A DNA stretch of 64,000 nucleotides from Alphaproteobacteria bacterium SO-S41 (GCA_019670725.1 AP024629.1:3100001-3164000); one strand, 5' to 3'; positions 51,703 to 60,024 are shown, numbered from the stretch's first letter. A program made the numbers and translations. Notes: generated by a model not told the origin, from the letters alone.

Positions 51703-52043
51703 TTTTTTCGGGGTGCCCGGCCGAGGAAGTCGAAATAGGCGCGCGTGAAGCCGTCGCCGACATAGGGGACGCCCGAGATCTCGGCGAAGCGTTCGAACGG
51801 CACGGGCTGGACCGCCTCGTCGGTGCACTCCCAATCGACGACGACATGGGCGAGCAGCGCGGCCTGTCCGATCTTGAGCAGCTCGGAGATCTTCTCGTCC
51901 GTCGCCACGACGAAGCGAGCGCGCAGCGTCTGCGGCTCGACGGTGCCGGCGCCGTCGCTGGCGCTGTTGAGCGGCACGTCGATCGTCACCGGCCACCACA
52001 CGGCCTGGGGCTTCGACAGATCTGGGAAAACGAATTTCGTCAT
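51699..52043 (-). CDS. Tail assembly chaperone (G-like)
   Basis: The 114-residue protein lies between the tail tube and tape measure genes. It begins MTKFVFPDLSKPQAVWWPVTIDV and ends GRAPRKN. The last codons form a slippery heptamer directly before the TGA. By position and design it is the G-type tail chaperone; sequence family is not recognised. Confidence 0.8.
   Translation of the reverse strand: MTKFVFPDLSKPQAVWWPVTIDVPLNSASDGAGTVEPQTLRARFVVATDEKISELLKIGQAALLAHVVVDWECTDEAVQPVPFERFAEISGVPYVGDGFTRAYFDFLGRAPRKN
51702..51708 (-). promoter_or_regulatory. Slippery heptamer A AAA AAC for -1 frameshifting
   Basis: The minus-strand sequence cga aaa aac tga carries A AAA AAC in the reading frame of the chaperone gene, directly followed by its stop. 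A -1 slip enters the open frame of the extension. This is a canonical -1 frameshift site. Confidence 0.8.
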
Positions 52044-52051
52044 GAGGGGCC

Positions 52052-52975
52052 TCAGGTGAACAGGATCGAGATGTCGGGGCCGGACGGATTGCGCCGGGTG
52101 GCGAGGTTGGCCTGCACCAGGCGCAGCTGTCCGTCCGCCGCATAGGTCGGGCTTTCGACCTGCGTCTTGGCGAGCGCGACCGACGCCGAACGTCCGACCG
52201 CCACGGTGTGCGTCAGCGCAACGGCGCGCAGGTTCGGCACGGCCGCGTCGGTGAACAGGTTGGCGCTCGCAAGCGCCGCCTGGTGCACGGAGAGCTGGCC
52301 GCCCGGCGTGCGATCGTCGATGTCAACGCCGGCGTAATTCGGCTTGTCGCGGAACACGACCTGGTTGCCGAGCTGCAGCGTGAGCTGGTGAAGGACGAGC
52401 TGCACGGCGTTGTAGGTGAAGGCCGTCGCCGCCTTGCTGACCGTCACGGGCGCCAGCATGTCAGGGAACGTCGGATCCGGCAGCGCCGTATCGGTCGGCG
52501 TCGCGTAGAGGCCAGTGAACTCGAACTGCAGCTGCGGAAGCTGACCGGGCTGGCATTGCAGCGTGACGGTGCCGCGCGCGCCGGTGAGGACATGCTTCGT
52601 TCCGCCAGCCCATGTGTAGAAGGTGACGCTGTCGATGCTTTCGCTGACCTCGGTGTACTCGACGCTCGTGTCGGCGGTCACCGTCTCGGCGAAGCCGCAC
52701 GCCCGCAGCGCTGCGGCAATATCGGGCGCCGTGCCGGCCGTGGCGGCCGGGCGGAAATCCCAGGAGAAGCTCACGCGCGCACGGCGCTGGCCGGGAAAAC
52801 TCGCATCCTTCGAGAAATCGCCAAGCGCATAGTCCGGCGCGACGGAATCCATCTCCAGCGGCACGATCGTGAGGCCGCTCACCTTGGCGGCGTTCAACGA
52901 CGCGGTCGGCGTCGGATCGGTGCCGTAGCTCGACTCCCGCTTCATCAGCAGGAGCTGCTTCTTCATGCTGCTCAT
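52052..52975 (-). CDS. Phage tail tube (major tail) protein
   Basis: The 307-residue protein begins with KKQLLLMKRESSYGTDPTPTAS, the usual start of tail tube proteins of this phage group, followed by VSFSWDFRPAATAGTAPDIAAALRACGF. No tail-sheath gene accompanies it, so the tail is flexible. The start overlaps the preceding small gene by 4 bp; Met4 (52966) is an alternative start. Confidence 0.85.
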   Translation of the reverse strand: MSSMKKQLLLMKRESSYGTDPTPTASLNAAKVSGLTIVPLEMDSVAPDYALGDFSKDASFPGQRRARVSFSWDFRPAATAGTAPDIAAALRACGFAETVTADTSVEYTEVSESIDSVTFYTWAGGTKHVLTGARGTVTLQCQPGQLPQLQFEFTGLYATPTDTALPDPTFPDMLAPVTVSKAATAFTYNAVQLVLHQLTLQLGNQVVFRDKPNYAGVDIDDRTPGGQLSVHQAALASANLFTDAAVPNLRAVALTHTVAVGRSASVALAKTQVESPTYAADGQLRLVQANLATRRNPSGPDISILFT

Positions 52976-53142
52976 TTCGAGGTCTCCTTGACCGGGGCCG
53001 GCGCCGTTGGCTCTTCGACCTGGCTGAGGCTGCCATCGGCGTTACGCATGAAGCTGCCGCCCGTCTTGGGCCGCGGGCGCGGCGCGGCCTCGGCCGGCGC
53101 GGCGGGGGGAAGGTCGGTGTCGGTCGTTTTGGCCTTGGCCAT
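52972..53142 (-). CDS. Small DUF2635-like phage protein
   Basis: The 56-residue protein has a Pro/Ala-rich middle (LPPAAPAEAAPRPRPKTGGSF) and charged ends. Its place between the gp37-like gene and the tail tube gene corresponds to the small gp38/DUF2635 gene of Mu-like phages. Sequence alone is not diagnostic. Confidence 0.6.
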   Translation of the reverse strand: MAKAKTTDTDLPPAAPAEAAPRPRPKTGGSFMRNADGSLSQVEEPTAPAPVKETSK

Positions 53143-53143
53143 G

Positions 53144-53572
53144 TCAGCCCTCAATGATGCGAGTGAAGGCGAAGGACTGCTGCCACCACAGCGTGCCCTT
53201 CGTGAAGTCGTAGGAGAGGAGCCGGCCGCCGCGATATTCGACGGGCTCGTTGGTGAGCGGGTGCTTCCAGCCGAGCAGCGCATCGCGCGTTTTCTCGCGG
53301 ACCTGGTCGAGGATGGCCGGCGTACCTTTCAGCGTCGCGAGCAGAAAGCCGGTGACGACATCGAAGCGTTCTTCACCCTGCTGGCGCGTGACCATGGTTG
53401 CTGAGCTGAGCCGCCCGGCTGTATCGCCGGTGGGAACGACGAACTGCATGGGACTGGTCGCTAGCTGCGCGTTGAGCGCGGCGATGCCGGCGACGGCTTC
53501 GACGGCGAGCGCGCCGGTCTCGGACTTCGCGGCGACGAGCTGCGCGACGATGGGAGCGACGATGCCCGTCAC
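53144..53572 (-). CDS. gp37-like tail terminator protein
   Basis: GTG at 53572 overlaps the upstream stop by 4 bp and gives 142 residues. It contains VTRQQGEERFDVVTGFLLATL and EPVEYRGGRLLSYDFTKGTLWWQQSFAF, as in the gp37/tail completion proteins of Mu-like siphophages. It follows the virion morphogenesis protein in the usual order. Confidence 0.75.
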   Translation of the reverse strand: MTGIVAPIVAQLVAAKSETGALAVEAVAGIAALNAQLATSPMQFVVPTGDTAGRLSSATMVTRQQGEERFDVVTGFLLATLKGTPAILDQVREKTRDALLGWKHPLTNEPVEYRGGRLLSYDFTKGTLWWQQSFAFTRIIEG

Positions 53573-54087
53573 GGCGCACCGCCTGCAGCGCCCGCGGCGC
53601 GCTGTTCGATAAAGTCCGCGGCGAGCATGACCACAGCCGCGCTGTCCTGGTCCGTGAAGCCGACCATCGGGCGTGCCGGCAGGATGACCTCGCCAGCGAA
53701 GACCAGAGCCCCATGACTGCCCACGAAGGCGAGCGCCTTGGCGTTCTTCGGCCGGATGACGGCGCCGAAATGCAACGGCGCCGCATACGAGACGTTGGTG
53801 CCCCACTCGACGCTGACGGCATCGGCGCGGCTGTCGAAGGACTGTTTCAGGCGGCCGGTGCGCGTCAGCGTCTGCCCGCCTTCATCGCGGGCGCGCCAGC
53901 TCGGCATCCAGGGCGTGCCGTCCGGCTCCGTCTCGGTCTCGAAGCGCTCGACGGTCGAGCCGACCAGGTAGACGCCGATCGCCTCCATGAGAGGCGTCAG
54001 ATCCTCGCCAAGCGCCACCAGCTCGCCAAGCATCGCCTGCGCGTCGGGGATCCCGGTGAGACCGATATGGACGGCGAGGCCGTTCAT
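53569..54087 (-). CDS. Phage virion morphogenesis protein (Mu gpG/P2 S-like)
   Basis: The 172-residue protein has GVYLVGSTVERFETETEPDGTPWMP and TLTRTGRLKQSFDSRADAVSVEWGTNVSYAAPLHFGAVI, the standard marks of the virion morphogenesis family (PF05069). It acts in tail completion. It overlaps DUF1320 by 4 bp. Confidence 0.9.
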   Translation of the reverse strand: MNGLAVHIGLTGIPDAQAMLGELVALGEDLTPLMEAIGVYLVGSTVERFETETEPDGTPWMPSWRARDEGGQTLTRTGRLKQSFDSRADAVSVEWGTNVSYAAPLHFGAVIRPKNAKALAFVGSHGALVFAGEVILPARPMVGFTDQDSAAVVMLAADFIEQRAAGAAGGAP

Positions 54088-54512
54088 GCGAAGCCGCTCA
54101 GACCGCGCGCGTCGAAGACGGGACAGTCGCGCTCGAAGCTGGGGGCGCTGCCAGGCGCACTCGCGCCAGCCGCAGCTGCGGCAGCGCCGGGCAGCACGAC
54201 GGTGCCATCGGCGATGCGTTTCAGGTCGCTGAGGGCATCTTCAAAGCCCTTGCGCACATGCTCGGGCGCGCCGTCTTCCCAGAGGTAGTAGCGCGCGATC
54301 GCCGTGGCGATCTGATTGACCAGGGGCGGCACCGGCGCGAGCGGCGCGGCATAGCGGGCGCTGACATAGCCGTCGATCTTGGCGTCGGCATCGGTCAGGG
54401 CGCGCTCGATGACGGTGTCGTCGATCGTGGTGGCCGCGGCCTTGTCCGTGAGGCGCGCCAGCTCCGTCTCGCCGAAGCGGTCGATCAGGTTCTGCTTGGT
54501 CGCGTAGGTCAC
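54084..54512 (-). CDS. DUF1320-family protein (Mu gp36-like)
   Basis: The 142-residue protein begins YATKQNLIDRFGETELARLTDKA, and has ALTDADAKIDGYVSARYAAPLAPVP, both typical of DUF1320 head-tail connectors in Mu-like phages. The C-terminal 40 residues are Ala/Gly-rich. A terminator-like hairpin lies just upstream. Confidence 0.92.
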   Translation of the reverse strand: MTYATKQNLIDRFGETELARLTDKAAATTIDDTVIERALTDADAKIDGYVSARYAAPLAPVPPLVNQIATAIARYYLWEDGAPEHVRKGFEDALSDLKRIADGTVVLPGAAAAAAGASAPGSAPSFERDCPVFDARGLSGFA

Positions 54513-54536
54513 GGGTGAGGTACGTCCGGAGAAAAG

Positions 54537-54569
54537 AGGGGCGGTGCAGCACGAGTCCGCACCGCCCCT
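54537..54569 (-). terminator. Terminator-like hairpin between the capsid block and DUF1320
   Basis: Arms aggggcggtgc (54537-54547) and gcaccgcccct (54559-54569) form a perfect 11-bp stem. Read on the minus strand it is followed by ctttt, a short T-tract. It may reduce transcription from head into tail genes. Confidence 0.6.
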
Positions 54570-54593
54570 TCAGTTGGGGAGGAAACTCGTCGG

Positions 54594-54794
54594 TTAGGCG
54601 GCGGGCGCCTCGGCCGCCTTGCCCTTGGCGGGCTCGATCACCTTGGCTTCGAGCAGCGCGCCAGCGGCCTCGTCGCTCAGTTCGATGGTGTCCGCGCCCT
54701 TGAGACCGGGGCCGTAGGCCTTGCCGTCATGGCGCAGATTGTCGATCACGCGATACTTGGAGCCCTTGGGCGCCGTTTCGTCTTTCGCAGCCAT
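54594..54794 (-). CDS. Small phage protein downstream of capsid (gp35-like position)
   Basis: The 66-residue protein (KYRVIDNLRHDGKAYGPG, IELSDEAAGALLEAKVIEP) resembles small proteins that follow the major capsid gene in Mu-like phages; function unknown. It is 64 bp downstream of the capsid gene and ends Lys/Ala-rich. Confidence 0.7.
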   Translation of the reverse strand: MAAKDETAPKGSKYRVIDNLRHDGKAYGPGLKGADTIELSDEAAGALLEAKVIEPAKGKAAEAPAA

Positions 54795-54858
54795 TCACGT
54801 CTCCATATCGACGCCGGCGGCGTCGATCATGCTTCGGGATTGAGGGAGAACGCGGCGG

Positions 54859-55794
54859 TTAGGCCGTCGCGTTCTGGATGTAGTAGCCGCAGTCGCCGGA
54901 GACGATCAGCTCCTTCAGGGACTCGCCGACGCGGACGCGCTGGCCACCGCGCAGGCCGATATCTCCATCGGGTGTCGCGCCGGCGATCTTGGTCTTGTAG
55001 GGGACCGTGATGCCGAAGGTGACGCCGTGATCGTTGTCGGCGAGCGGGTCCTGATAGAGGAACGCGGCGTGCTTGCCCCAGGTGCGCGACATGGTGACCG
55101 CCTGGCCGCGCTTCGCCGTGTTGACATAGGCGTTGCCGACGATGACCTCTTCCAGCTCGAAGATCTCGGCGAAGGCTTCCTTGGTCACTAGGCCGGTATC
55201 GCCACTCGTCTTATTCGCGGCCTTCACGATCTTCGGGTGCTTGCGCACGGCCGACCAGGTGAGCTGACCGAAGACCGCCTTACGCGGCCGCATCAGCGGC
55301 GTGTTAATCGCGGCTTCGATCGTGGCGATCGGATCGCTGGTGACGTCGCTCCACTGATCCGAGCCCGAGAGGGTGACGCGGTTAGTGGAGGGATAGCTGG
55401 CGGTATTGAACACGAGGCCGGCCGTACGCACTTCACGGCCCAGCTCGATCAGGCTGGAGTGGAAGGTGACGGACTTATCGACCGGCGATTTCGCGCCCTG
55501 CGAAGCGGCCTGGTCGATGTCGTCCTGAGGAATCGGATCGTCGAGACCGTGATCTTCGACCTCGGCCGTCTGGCGGGTCTCCTCGTAGCTCAGCTGGCGC
55601 GGCGTACCGCGGCGGCCGACGCGATCATCGGGCAGCGTGTAGAGCGTGCCGATCGGATATTGGTTCCAGGCGAAGGTGCGCTTCGAAACCGGCGTCACCC
55701 GCGGCAGAACGCGGTCGGCGATCAGCTCGGGGTTGCGAAACGCGATCGCGATGGCCGTCAGCGCCGGGTCGATCGGAAAGGGAGTGGAAGTCAT
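54859..55794 (-). CDS. Prophage major capsid protein
   Basis: ATG 55794 gives 311 residues. The protein has IADRVLPRVTPVSKRTFAWNQY, GLDDPIPQDDIDQA and GLRGGQRVRVGESLKELIVSGDCGYYIQNA, as in capsid proteins of RcapMu/B3-like transposable phages, and lies downstream of protease and cement genes. It is unrelated in sequence to the GTA capsid at 35498. Confidence 0.85.
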   Translation of the reverse strand: MTSTPFPIDPALTAIAIAFRNPELIADRVLPRVTPVSKRTFAWNQYPIGTLYTLPDDRVGRRGTPRQLSYEETRQTAEVEDHGLDDPIPQDDIDQAASQGAKSPVDKSVTFHSSLIELGREVRTAGLVFNTASYPSTNRVTLSGSDQWSDVTSDPIATIEAAINTPLMRPRKAVFGQLTWSAVRKHPKIVKAANKTSGDTGLVTKEAFAEIFELEEVIVGNAYVNTAKRGQAVTMSRTWGKHAAFLYQDPLADNDHGVTFGITVPYKTKIAGATPDGDIGLRGGQRVRVGESLKELIVSGDCGYYIQNATA

Positions 55795-55819
55795 CGGTGT
55801 TCCTGCTTTCGAGCCGGGC

Positions 55820-56200
55820 TTAGACCGGCGTGGTGACCTGGCTGGGGAAGATGAATGCGGGGCCGATATCGCCATCGGCGGCGGTGAAGAGGGCCTTGCC
55901 GATCGACTGCCCCTTCGCGCCGGCAGCCGGCGAGCAGACCACGGCCTTGCCGTTGGCATCCGCCGTGATGAAGGAGCCGCGCGGCACGGCGCCGCCGTAC
56001 TCGACGTCGGTCTCGCCGAACATCACGACATCGCGCGGCGCGCCGCTGTCGCTGTCCAGCTCGGTCGAAACGCCGATCAAAAGATCAGCCGTTGCCGAGG
56101 CCTGTACGACAGCGCCATCAGCCGAGCCGAACTTGAGGATGCGGCGCTTCGCGACGGCGGCGCCGCCGAGGTAGGTGCGGATAACCCGGTGTTCGCTCAC
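55820..56200 (-). CDS. DUF2190-type capsid cement protein
   Basis: The 126-residue protein has AVVQASATADLLIGVSTELD, YGGAVPRGSFITADANGKAV and the final IFPSQVT, all typical of DUF2190 head decoration proteins. Its start overlaps the protease gene by 4 bp. Confidence 0.85.
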   Translation of the reverse strand: MSEHRVIRTYLGGAAVAKRRILKFGSADGAVVQASATADLLIGVSTELDSDSGAPRDVVMFGETDVEYGGAVPRGSFITADANGKAVVCSPAAGAKGQSIGKALFTAADGDIGPAFIFPSQVTTPV

Positions 56201-57303
56201 GCTGCTGTCCCTTTCTGGACGTGGCGCACGGCGTCTTCCGTGCGCACGGTAATTCCCTTGGAGGCTTGCTCCGTGATGTAGACGGTGGCCGCCGCCGCCA
56301 GGCTGACGGCGTCCTGCGGCGGCGGATCCTCGCCCTGGCCGAACTCACCGAAGGTGATAAGCGGCGCGGCGCCGGAGACGAGGCTCTTGAAGCGGTCGAG
56401 CATCGTGACCTTCAGGGCCTCGCCTTCGCCGAAGGCGATCAGCTCGGAGGCGTCGAGCTGCTCCATGAAGGCGACGAAGTCGGCGCGGCCACCCGGTTTG
56501 AGCCGGCCGCTGGCCGAGAGATTTTCCGCGAAGGCGACCAAGGCCGTCTTCCGCTCGGCGGCGTCACGCGCCGCGATCGCCGCCTCGCGCGCGGCCAAGC
56601 CGGCCTCGCGCGTGTCGAGCAGAATGGCGCGCGCTTCAAGCACCGGGTCGGGCGTCGGCTCGGAGAACGCCGGCATGATGCGCGTGCCGTCCGAGGCCGC
56701 ATTGCGCACGGCCTTGGCGGCATCTTCGAGCGCGACGATGGAGTAGTCGGGATAGATCGCATCGGCGTCTTCGATCGAGGTCTTCTCGATCTGCTTGTCG
56801 CGCATGCGGCGGAACATGGTCGCGATCGACGACAGCGCCCAGGAGAGATCCCACACGGGCGATTCCGCGAACACGAGCGCTTCGTCTTCGCCCTCGGCGA
56901 AGGCCGGCAGCGCCTTGAGGCCCTTGCAGCCCGGCACCTGGGCGCCGAGGAAGCCGAGATGGCGAAGGTAGTACTTGCCAGGCGTCGGGTTGCCCCTGGC
57001 GTCGGGGCCGTAGAAGGCCGGCGAACGCTTGGCGTAGCGGCGGGCGTTCACGGCTTCCGCGAATTCCGGCTCCACGTCCGACAGGGTTGCGTAGAGCGCG
57101 CCGTCGTTGAACGAGAGGCCCTCGACCCAGCCATAGGCGGGATCTTCGGTCTTGGGATGACCGACAACGACCGGCGCTTCATGCACGGCCTTGTCGTAGC
57201 CGGCGGCGATCGCCTGCAGGTCGGCCTCGGAGAAGGTCAGTTCCTGGCCGCTCATCGGGACGTGCGTGCCGGGGCGGAAAATTTCGATGATGAGCGGCTT
57301 CAT
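56197..57303 (-). CDS. Mu gpI-like prohead protease/scaffold
   Basis: The 368-residue protein has EIFRPGTHVPMSGQELTFSEADL and EAPVVVGHPKTEDPAYGWVEGL at the N-terminus, then RSPAFYGPD and YYLRHLGFLGAQVPGCKGL. This is the protease half; a second half (about 200-300) is a charged coiled coil likely to be the scaffold. It follows the gpF gene in Mu order, with a plus-strand insert between. Confidence 0.88.
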   Translation of the reverse strand: MKPLIIEIFRPGTHVPMSGQELTFSEADLQAIAAGYDKAVHEAPVVVGHPKTEDPAYGWVEGLSFNDGALYATLSDVEPEFAEAVNARRYAKRSPAFYGPDARGNPTPGKYYLRHLGFLGAQVPGCKGLKALPAFAEGEDEALVFAESPVWDLSWALSSIATMFRRMRDKQIEKTSIEDADAIYPDYSIVALEDAAKAVRNAASDGTRIMPAFSEPTPDPVLEARAILLDTREAGLAAREAAIAARDAAERKTALVAFAENLSASGRLKPGGRADFVAFMEQLDASELIAFGEGEALKVTMLDRFKSLVSGAAPLITFGEFGQGEDPPPQDAVSLAAAATVYITEQASKGITVRTEDAVRHVQKGTAA

Positions 57304-57339
57304 GACCGCGACCTAAAGGGATCGCGAAGCCCGCCGCGC

Positions 57340-57357
57340 CCCTGAACGCGTTCAGGG
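57340..57357. promoter_or_regulatory. 18-bp perfect palindrome, possible operator of the cargo genes
   Basis: ccctgaacgcgttcaggg is a perfect inverted repeat without a spacer, located 54 bp before the plus-strand gene at 57411 and 37 bp upstream of the protease start. Uninterrupted palindromes of this kind are common repressor sites. Confidence 0.45.
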
Positions 57358-57382
57358 CCGCTAATTCTCTCCGCACCCCCCA

Positions 57383-57403
57383 CGCTCGCTCTGCGAGCGA
57401 GCG
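57383..57403. terminator. Hairpin between the protease gene and the cargo genes
   Basis: Nine-bp arms cgctcgctc / gagcgagcg close a 3-nt loop (tgc). No T-tract follows on either strand. Confidence 0.45.
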
Positions 57404-57410
57404 GAAAACA

Positions 57411-57692
57411 GTGGTGGGACAAAGACCGAAGCTGCGCGGCATAGCACAGGCCCGGCTGGATGCACGTGGCCATGCGATCAAGCGCGCCCGACAGCGTTTC
57501 TCCGTCACCTTGTCTTTCGACCAGGTGAAGGAGATCGAGCGCGAGATCTTGCTTGAAAAATGGTGTCGCCTCGGCCGCCGCGGCGATCGGGGGCTGTACC
57601 TGGTGCGGCGGCAGGCGACCGAAATGCCAGCGATCTATGACTATGAGCTGGGCGCGATCGTTACCTTCCTAGGTGATGTGTCGTGGTGGTAG
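57411..57692 (+). CDS. Small unknown protein, first gene of a plus-strand cargo pair
   Basis: The 93-residue product starts at a GTG. It contains KRARQRFSVTLSFDQVKEIEREIL and a C-terminus AIYDYELGAIVTFL. The helix followed by a beta-rich end of the type 'yD...g.IvTfL' recalls small phage and toxin-like proteins, but I cannot assign a family. It overlaps the possible upstream start of the next gene (57673), so the two are likely expressed together. Confidence 0.6.
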   Translation: MVGQRPKLRGIAQARLDARGHAIKRARQRFSVTLSFDQVKEIEREILLEKWCRLGRRGDRGLYLVRRQATEMPAIYDYELGAIVTFLGDVSWW

Positions 57693-57720
57693 AAATGCTC
57701 TTGGCCGGGGCTACATCGAA

Positions 57721-58566
57721 ATGTCCAATGCACAAATTCTCAACCAGCGCGCGTTGCTGGATGAGCACCTGATCGACGAGTTTTCGAAGGAGCTACTGGA
57801 CGAGGCCATTAGGATCCTTGGAGATCAGTCATACAAATACCGCCTGCATATCTTTGCTACGCTGGTGCGGGAGACGATTACGCACACGCTGCATGAACTT
57901 GCGCCCACGGCCGCCGTTGAAGCGTGTCCTTGGTTCAAACAGGCCGAAGATACGCATGGACCGACGCGCGAACAGCGCCTTCGCTACGCAATGCAGGGTG
58001 GGATGACCGATGACTTCGTGGACGGGTTGCCGACAGACCTCGAAGACGAACGCAGGGACCTGTTGAAGGCATTCAGTTCGCTTAACAAGCACACGCATCT
58101 GCGTCCTGGACGGCTGGTGGAGGACCAGACCGAAATGGACCGCTATGCACAGGACACGTTCAAAGCGCTGCTGGACTTCCTTCTTGCCGCTCGCACTTTC
58201 CGCACAACGCTGAGCGACTATCTCGAGGGCGCTGTAGCTGAGAGCCTGACGCACCACACCTTTGAGAAGCACCTCGATGAGTTGGCGGAAATTTCTGGTG
58301 GGTACGAGGTAAACGGAGTCTGGCCGGATAACCTGGTTGTCGAGGCGATCGGCCCCACGGAAATTGTGATGAAGGTGGAATCCGAGGTCGACGTAACCCT
58401 GCACTATGGCGGGCGTGGCGACTCTACGTCGATGAACGACAGCTATCCGTTCACTGCAACGATACTGGTCCGGGTCGACGATCTTTCGCACATTGATGTT
58501 CGATCTTTCGAGATCGACAACTCGTCCTTCTTTGGGCCGATTGAGGATTCGCCTGAAGAGGAGTAG
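57721..58566 (+). CDS. Cargo protein resembling pPIWI-associated nuclease family
   Basis: The 281-residue product is cytoplasmic. Blocks THTLHELAP, CPWFKQ, PTREQRLRYAMQGGMTDDFV and LNKHTHLRPG recall, from memory, proteins annotated as predicted pPIWI-associating nucleases, which occur beside prokaryotic Argonaute-like defence genes. No such partner is seen here. G+C is lower than in the flanking head genes and the strand is opposite, so it is a cargo insertion between gpF and the protease gene. A start at 57673 is possible. Confidence 0.65.
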   Translation: MSNAQILNQRALLDEHLIDEFSKELLDEAIRILGDQSYKYRLHIFATLVRETITHTLHELAPTAAVEACPWFKQAEDTHGPTREQRLRYAMQGGMTDDFVDGLPTDLEDERRDLLKAFSSLNKHTHLRPGRLVEDQTEMDRYAQDTFKALLDFLLAARTFRTTLSDYLEGAVAESLTHHTFEKHLDELAEISGGYEVNGVWPDNLVVEAIGPTEIVMKVESEVDVTLHYGGRGDSTSMNDSYPFTATILVRVDDLSHIDVRSFEIDNSSFFGPIEDSPEEE

Positions 58567-58659
58567 AACCTCCATTCCGCACGCGCGGTGGCCGTCCCAG
58601 CGTCGGGATCATAAGGCACCGCGTCGGGCCCGGCCGGGCGCTCGGCCTGGCCTAGCGGA

Positions 58660-60024
58660 TTATCCATCCCGCCAGATCATGAAGCCGCGCCGCACCTCGC
58701 GGTCGACATACTCGCGCCGCGCTTCGGCCGACTTGCCGGACTTGACCGGAAACGCTGTGACGCCCGTCCAGCCCTGCTCGCCGACAGCGAAGATGACGAG
58801 GCCAGCCTCATCGTCCGGCCCCAGCTCGTCCGTCTGGAAGCGCAGCACGTAGCGCCGCGCGAGACGGCGCTGCGCATCGATCTCGATCCAGATCTCTTGC
58901 GGCCGCAGGACCGCCTCGGCCAGCAATCGCATTAGCGGCCCGCGCTGGAACTTGCCGACCTTTAGCGCGCCGCTGACCTGCGTGAAGAGCGAGCGGCCGA
59001 CGACCAGCGGCATCCCGACCTTGTCGATATGAATGGCGTCTTTGGCCAGGTCGGCGCCGAACGGCGCGAGAAACGCGTTCGCGTACTCATCGGCCGACAG
59101 GTTGTTCGGCAGCAGCATCGGCGCATCGATCAGGCGCGGTGGTAGAAGCTGCGGCCGGCCGATCGGCGGGAACGGCCCGGTTGCCGGATACGGCGCGTCC
59201 TCGGCGGCGCGCCAGGGCTTCGAGACAAGGCCTTCGGGCGGGGCCGCCATCTGCCGGCGCGGCACCAGCGGGTCGAGCGGCGTGCGCCCCGGATTGTAGC
59301 CGAAGCCGGGATCGATCCCGTTGGGCACGCGGATGCGCTGCCCGGTGCGCGGGTTGCGCCAGATCGAGGTGGCGATCGGCGGCGGCTGTAGATTATCGGG
59401 GTCGAGACCCATGGCGATCACCTGGGCGCGCGTCACGGCGCGTACGGTGCAGCGGCAGTGCCAGCCGTTCGGGGGAAAGTGCGTATCCCACCAGGGATGA
59501 TCGACGGGCAGTACCACGCGCTTGACGCCGGGCGGCCGGATCCCGCCCCACCTCGCGTGCAGCGGCCGGGTCTTGCCGTCGTTGACGGCGGAATAGACCA
59601 GATAGGGCAGCAGCTTCTTGGTGCGCTGGAAGCGTTCCCACTTGCCTGTCGCGTAGGAGACGCGGAGGTTGGTGTCGAAGATCGTGCGCAGCCGGCGCGT
59701 CGAGCCGAGCTGTGCCAGCTGCTTCTCGCCGGTCTGCGGATTGATGACCTCCTTGCGGCCCCACCAGCCCTTCGCTTCGAGCAGCGGGCGCAGATCCTTG
59801 GCGAAGTCCTCGAACGGTCGGCCCTCGCTGATCGCCCGGTTCACGGCGTCGAAGATATCGCCCAGGATGTCGAAGCCGGCCGACTTCGCGACCGTGAAGG
59901 CGCGGCGGTGCTCCTCCTGCCACATATCGGTCCACGACCAGGTCGCGGGCAGCGAAGCCCCCCGTCGACGGAGCGCGGCGATGGCCAGTTCGGGCTGGAC
60001 GTTCCGGATCTCGACGGTGGCCAT
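58660..60024 (-). CDS. Mu gpF-like head morphogenesis protein with C-terminal nuclease-like domain
   Basis: The 454-residue protein has the gpF/SPP1 gp7 region at about 40-230 (FAKDLRPLLEAKGWWG, LRTIFDTNLRVSYATGKWERFQ, HPWWDTHFPPNGWHCRCTVRAV). The C-terminal 140 residues (IDKVGMPLVVGRSLF, IWIEIDAQRRLARRYVLRF, WTGVTAFPVKSG, RRGFMIWRDG) look like the phage PBECR-type RNase-like domain that is often joined to these head proteins. It is next to the portal in Mu order. Confidence 0.88.
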   Translation of the reverse strand: MATVEIRNVQPELAIAALRRRGASLPATWSWTDMWQEEHRRAFTVAKSAGFDILGDIFDAVNRAISEGRPFEDFAKDLRPLLEAKGWWGRKEVINPQTGEKQLAQLGSTRRLRTIFDTNLRVSYATGKWERFQRTKKLLPYLVYSAVNDGKTRPLHARWGGIRPPGVKRVVLPVDHPWWDTHFPPNGWHCRCTVRAVTRAQVIAMGLDPDNLQPPPIATSIWRNPRTGQRIRVPNGIDPGFGYNPGRTPLDPLVPRRQMAAPPEGLVSKPWRAAEDAPYPATGPFPPIGRPQLLPPRLIDAPMLLPNNLSADEYANAFLAPFGADLAKDAIHIDKVGMPLVVGRSLFTQVSGALKVGKFQRGPLMRLLAEAVLRPQEIWIEIDAQRRLARRYVLRFQTDELGPDDEAGLVIFAVGEQGWTGVTAFPVKSGKSAEARREYVDREVRRGFMIWRDG

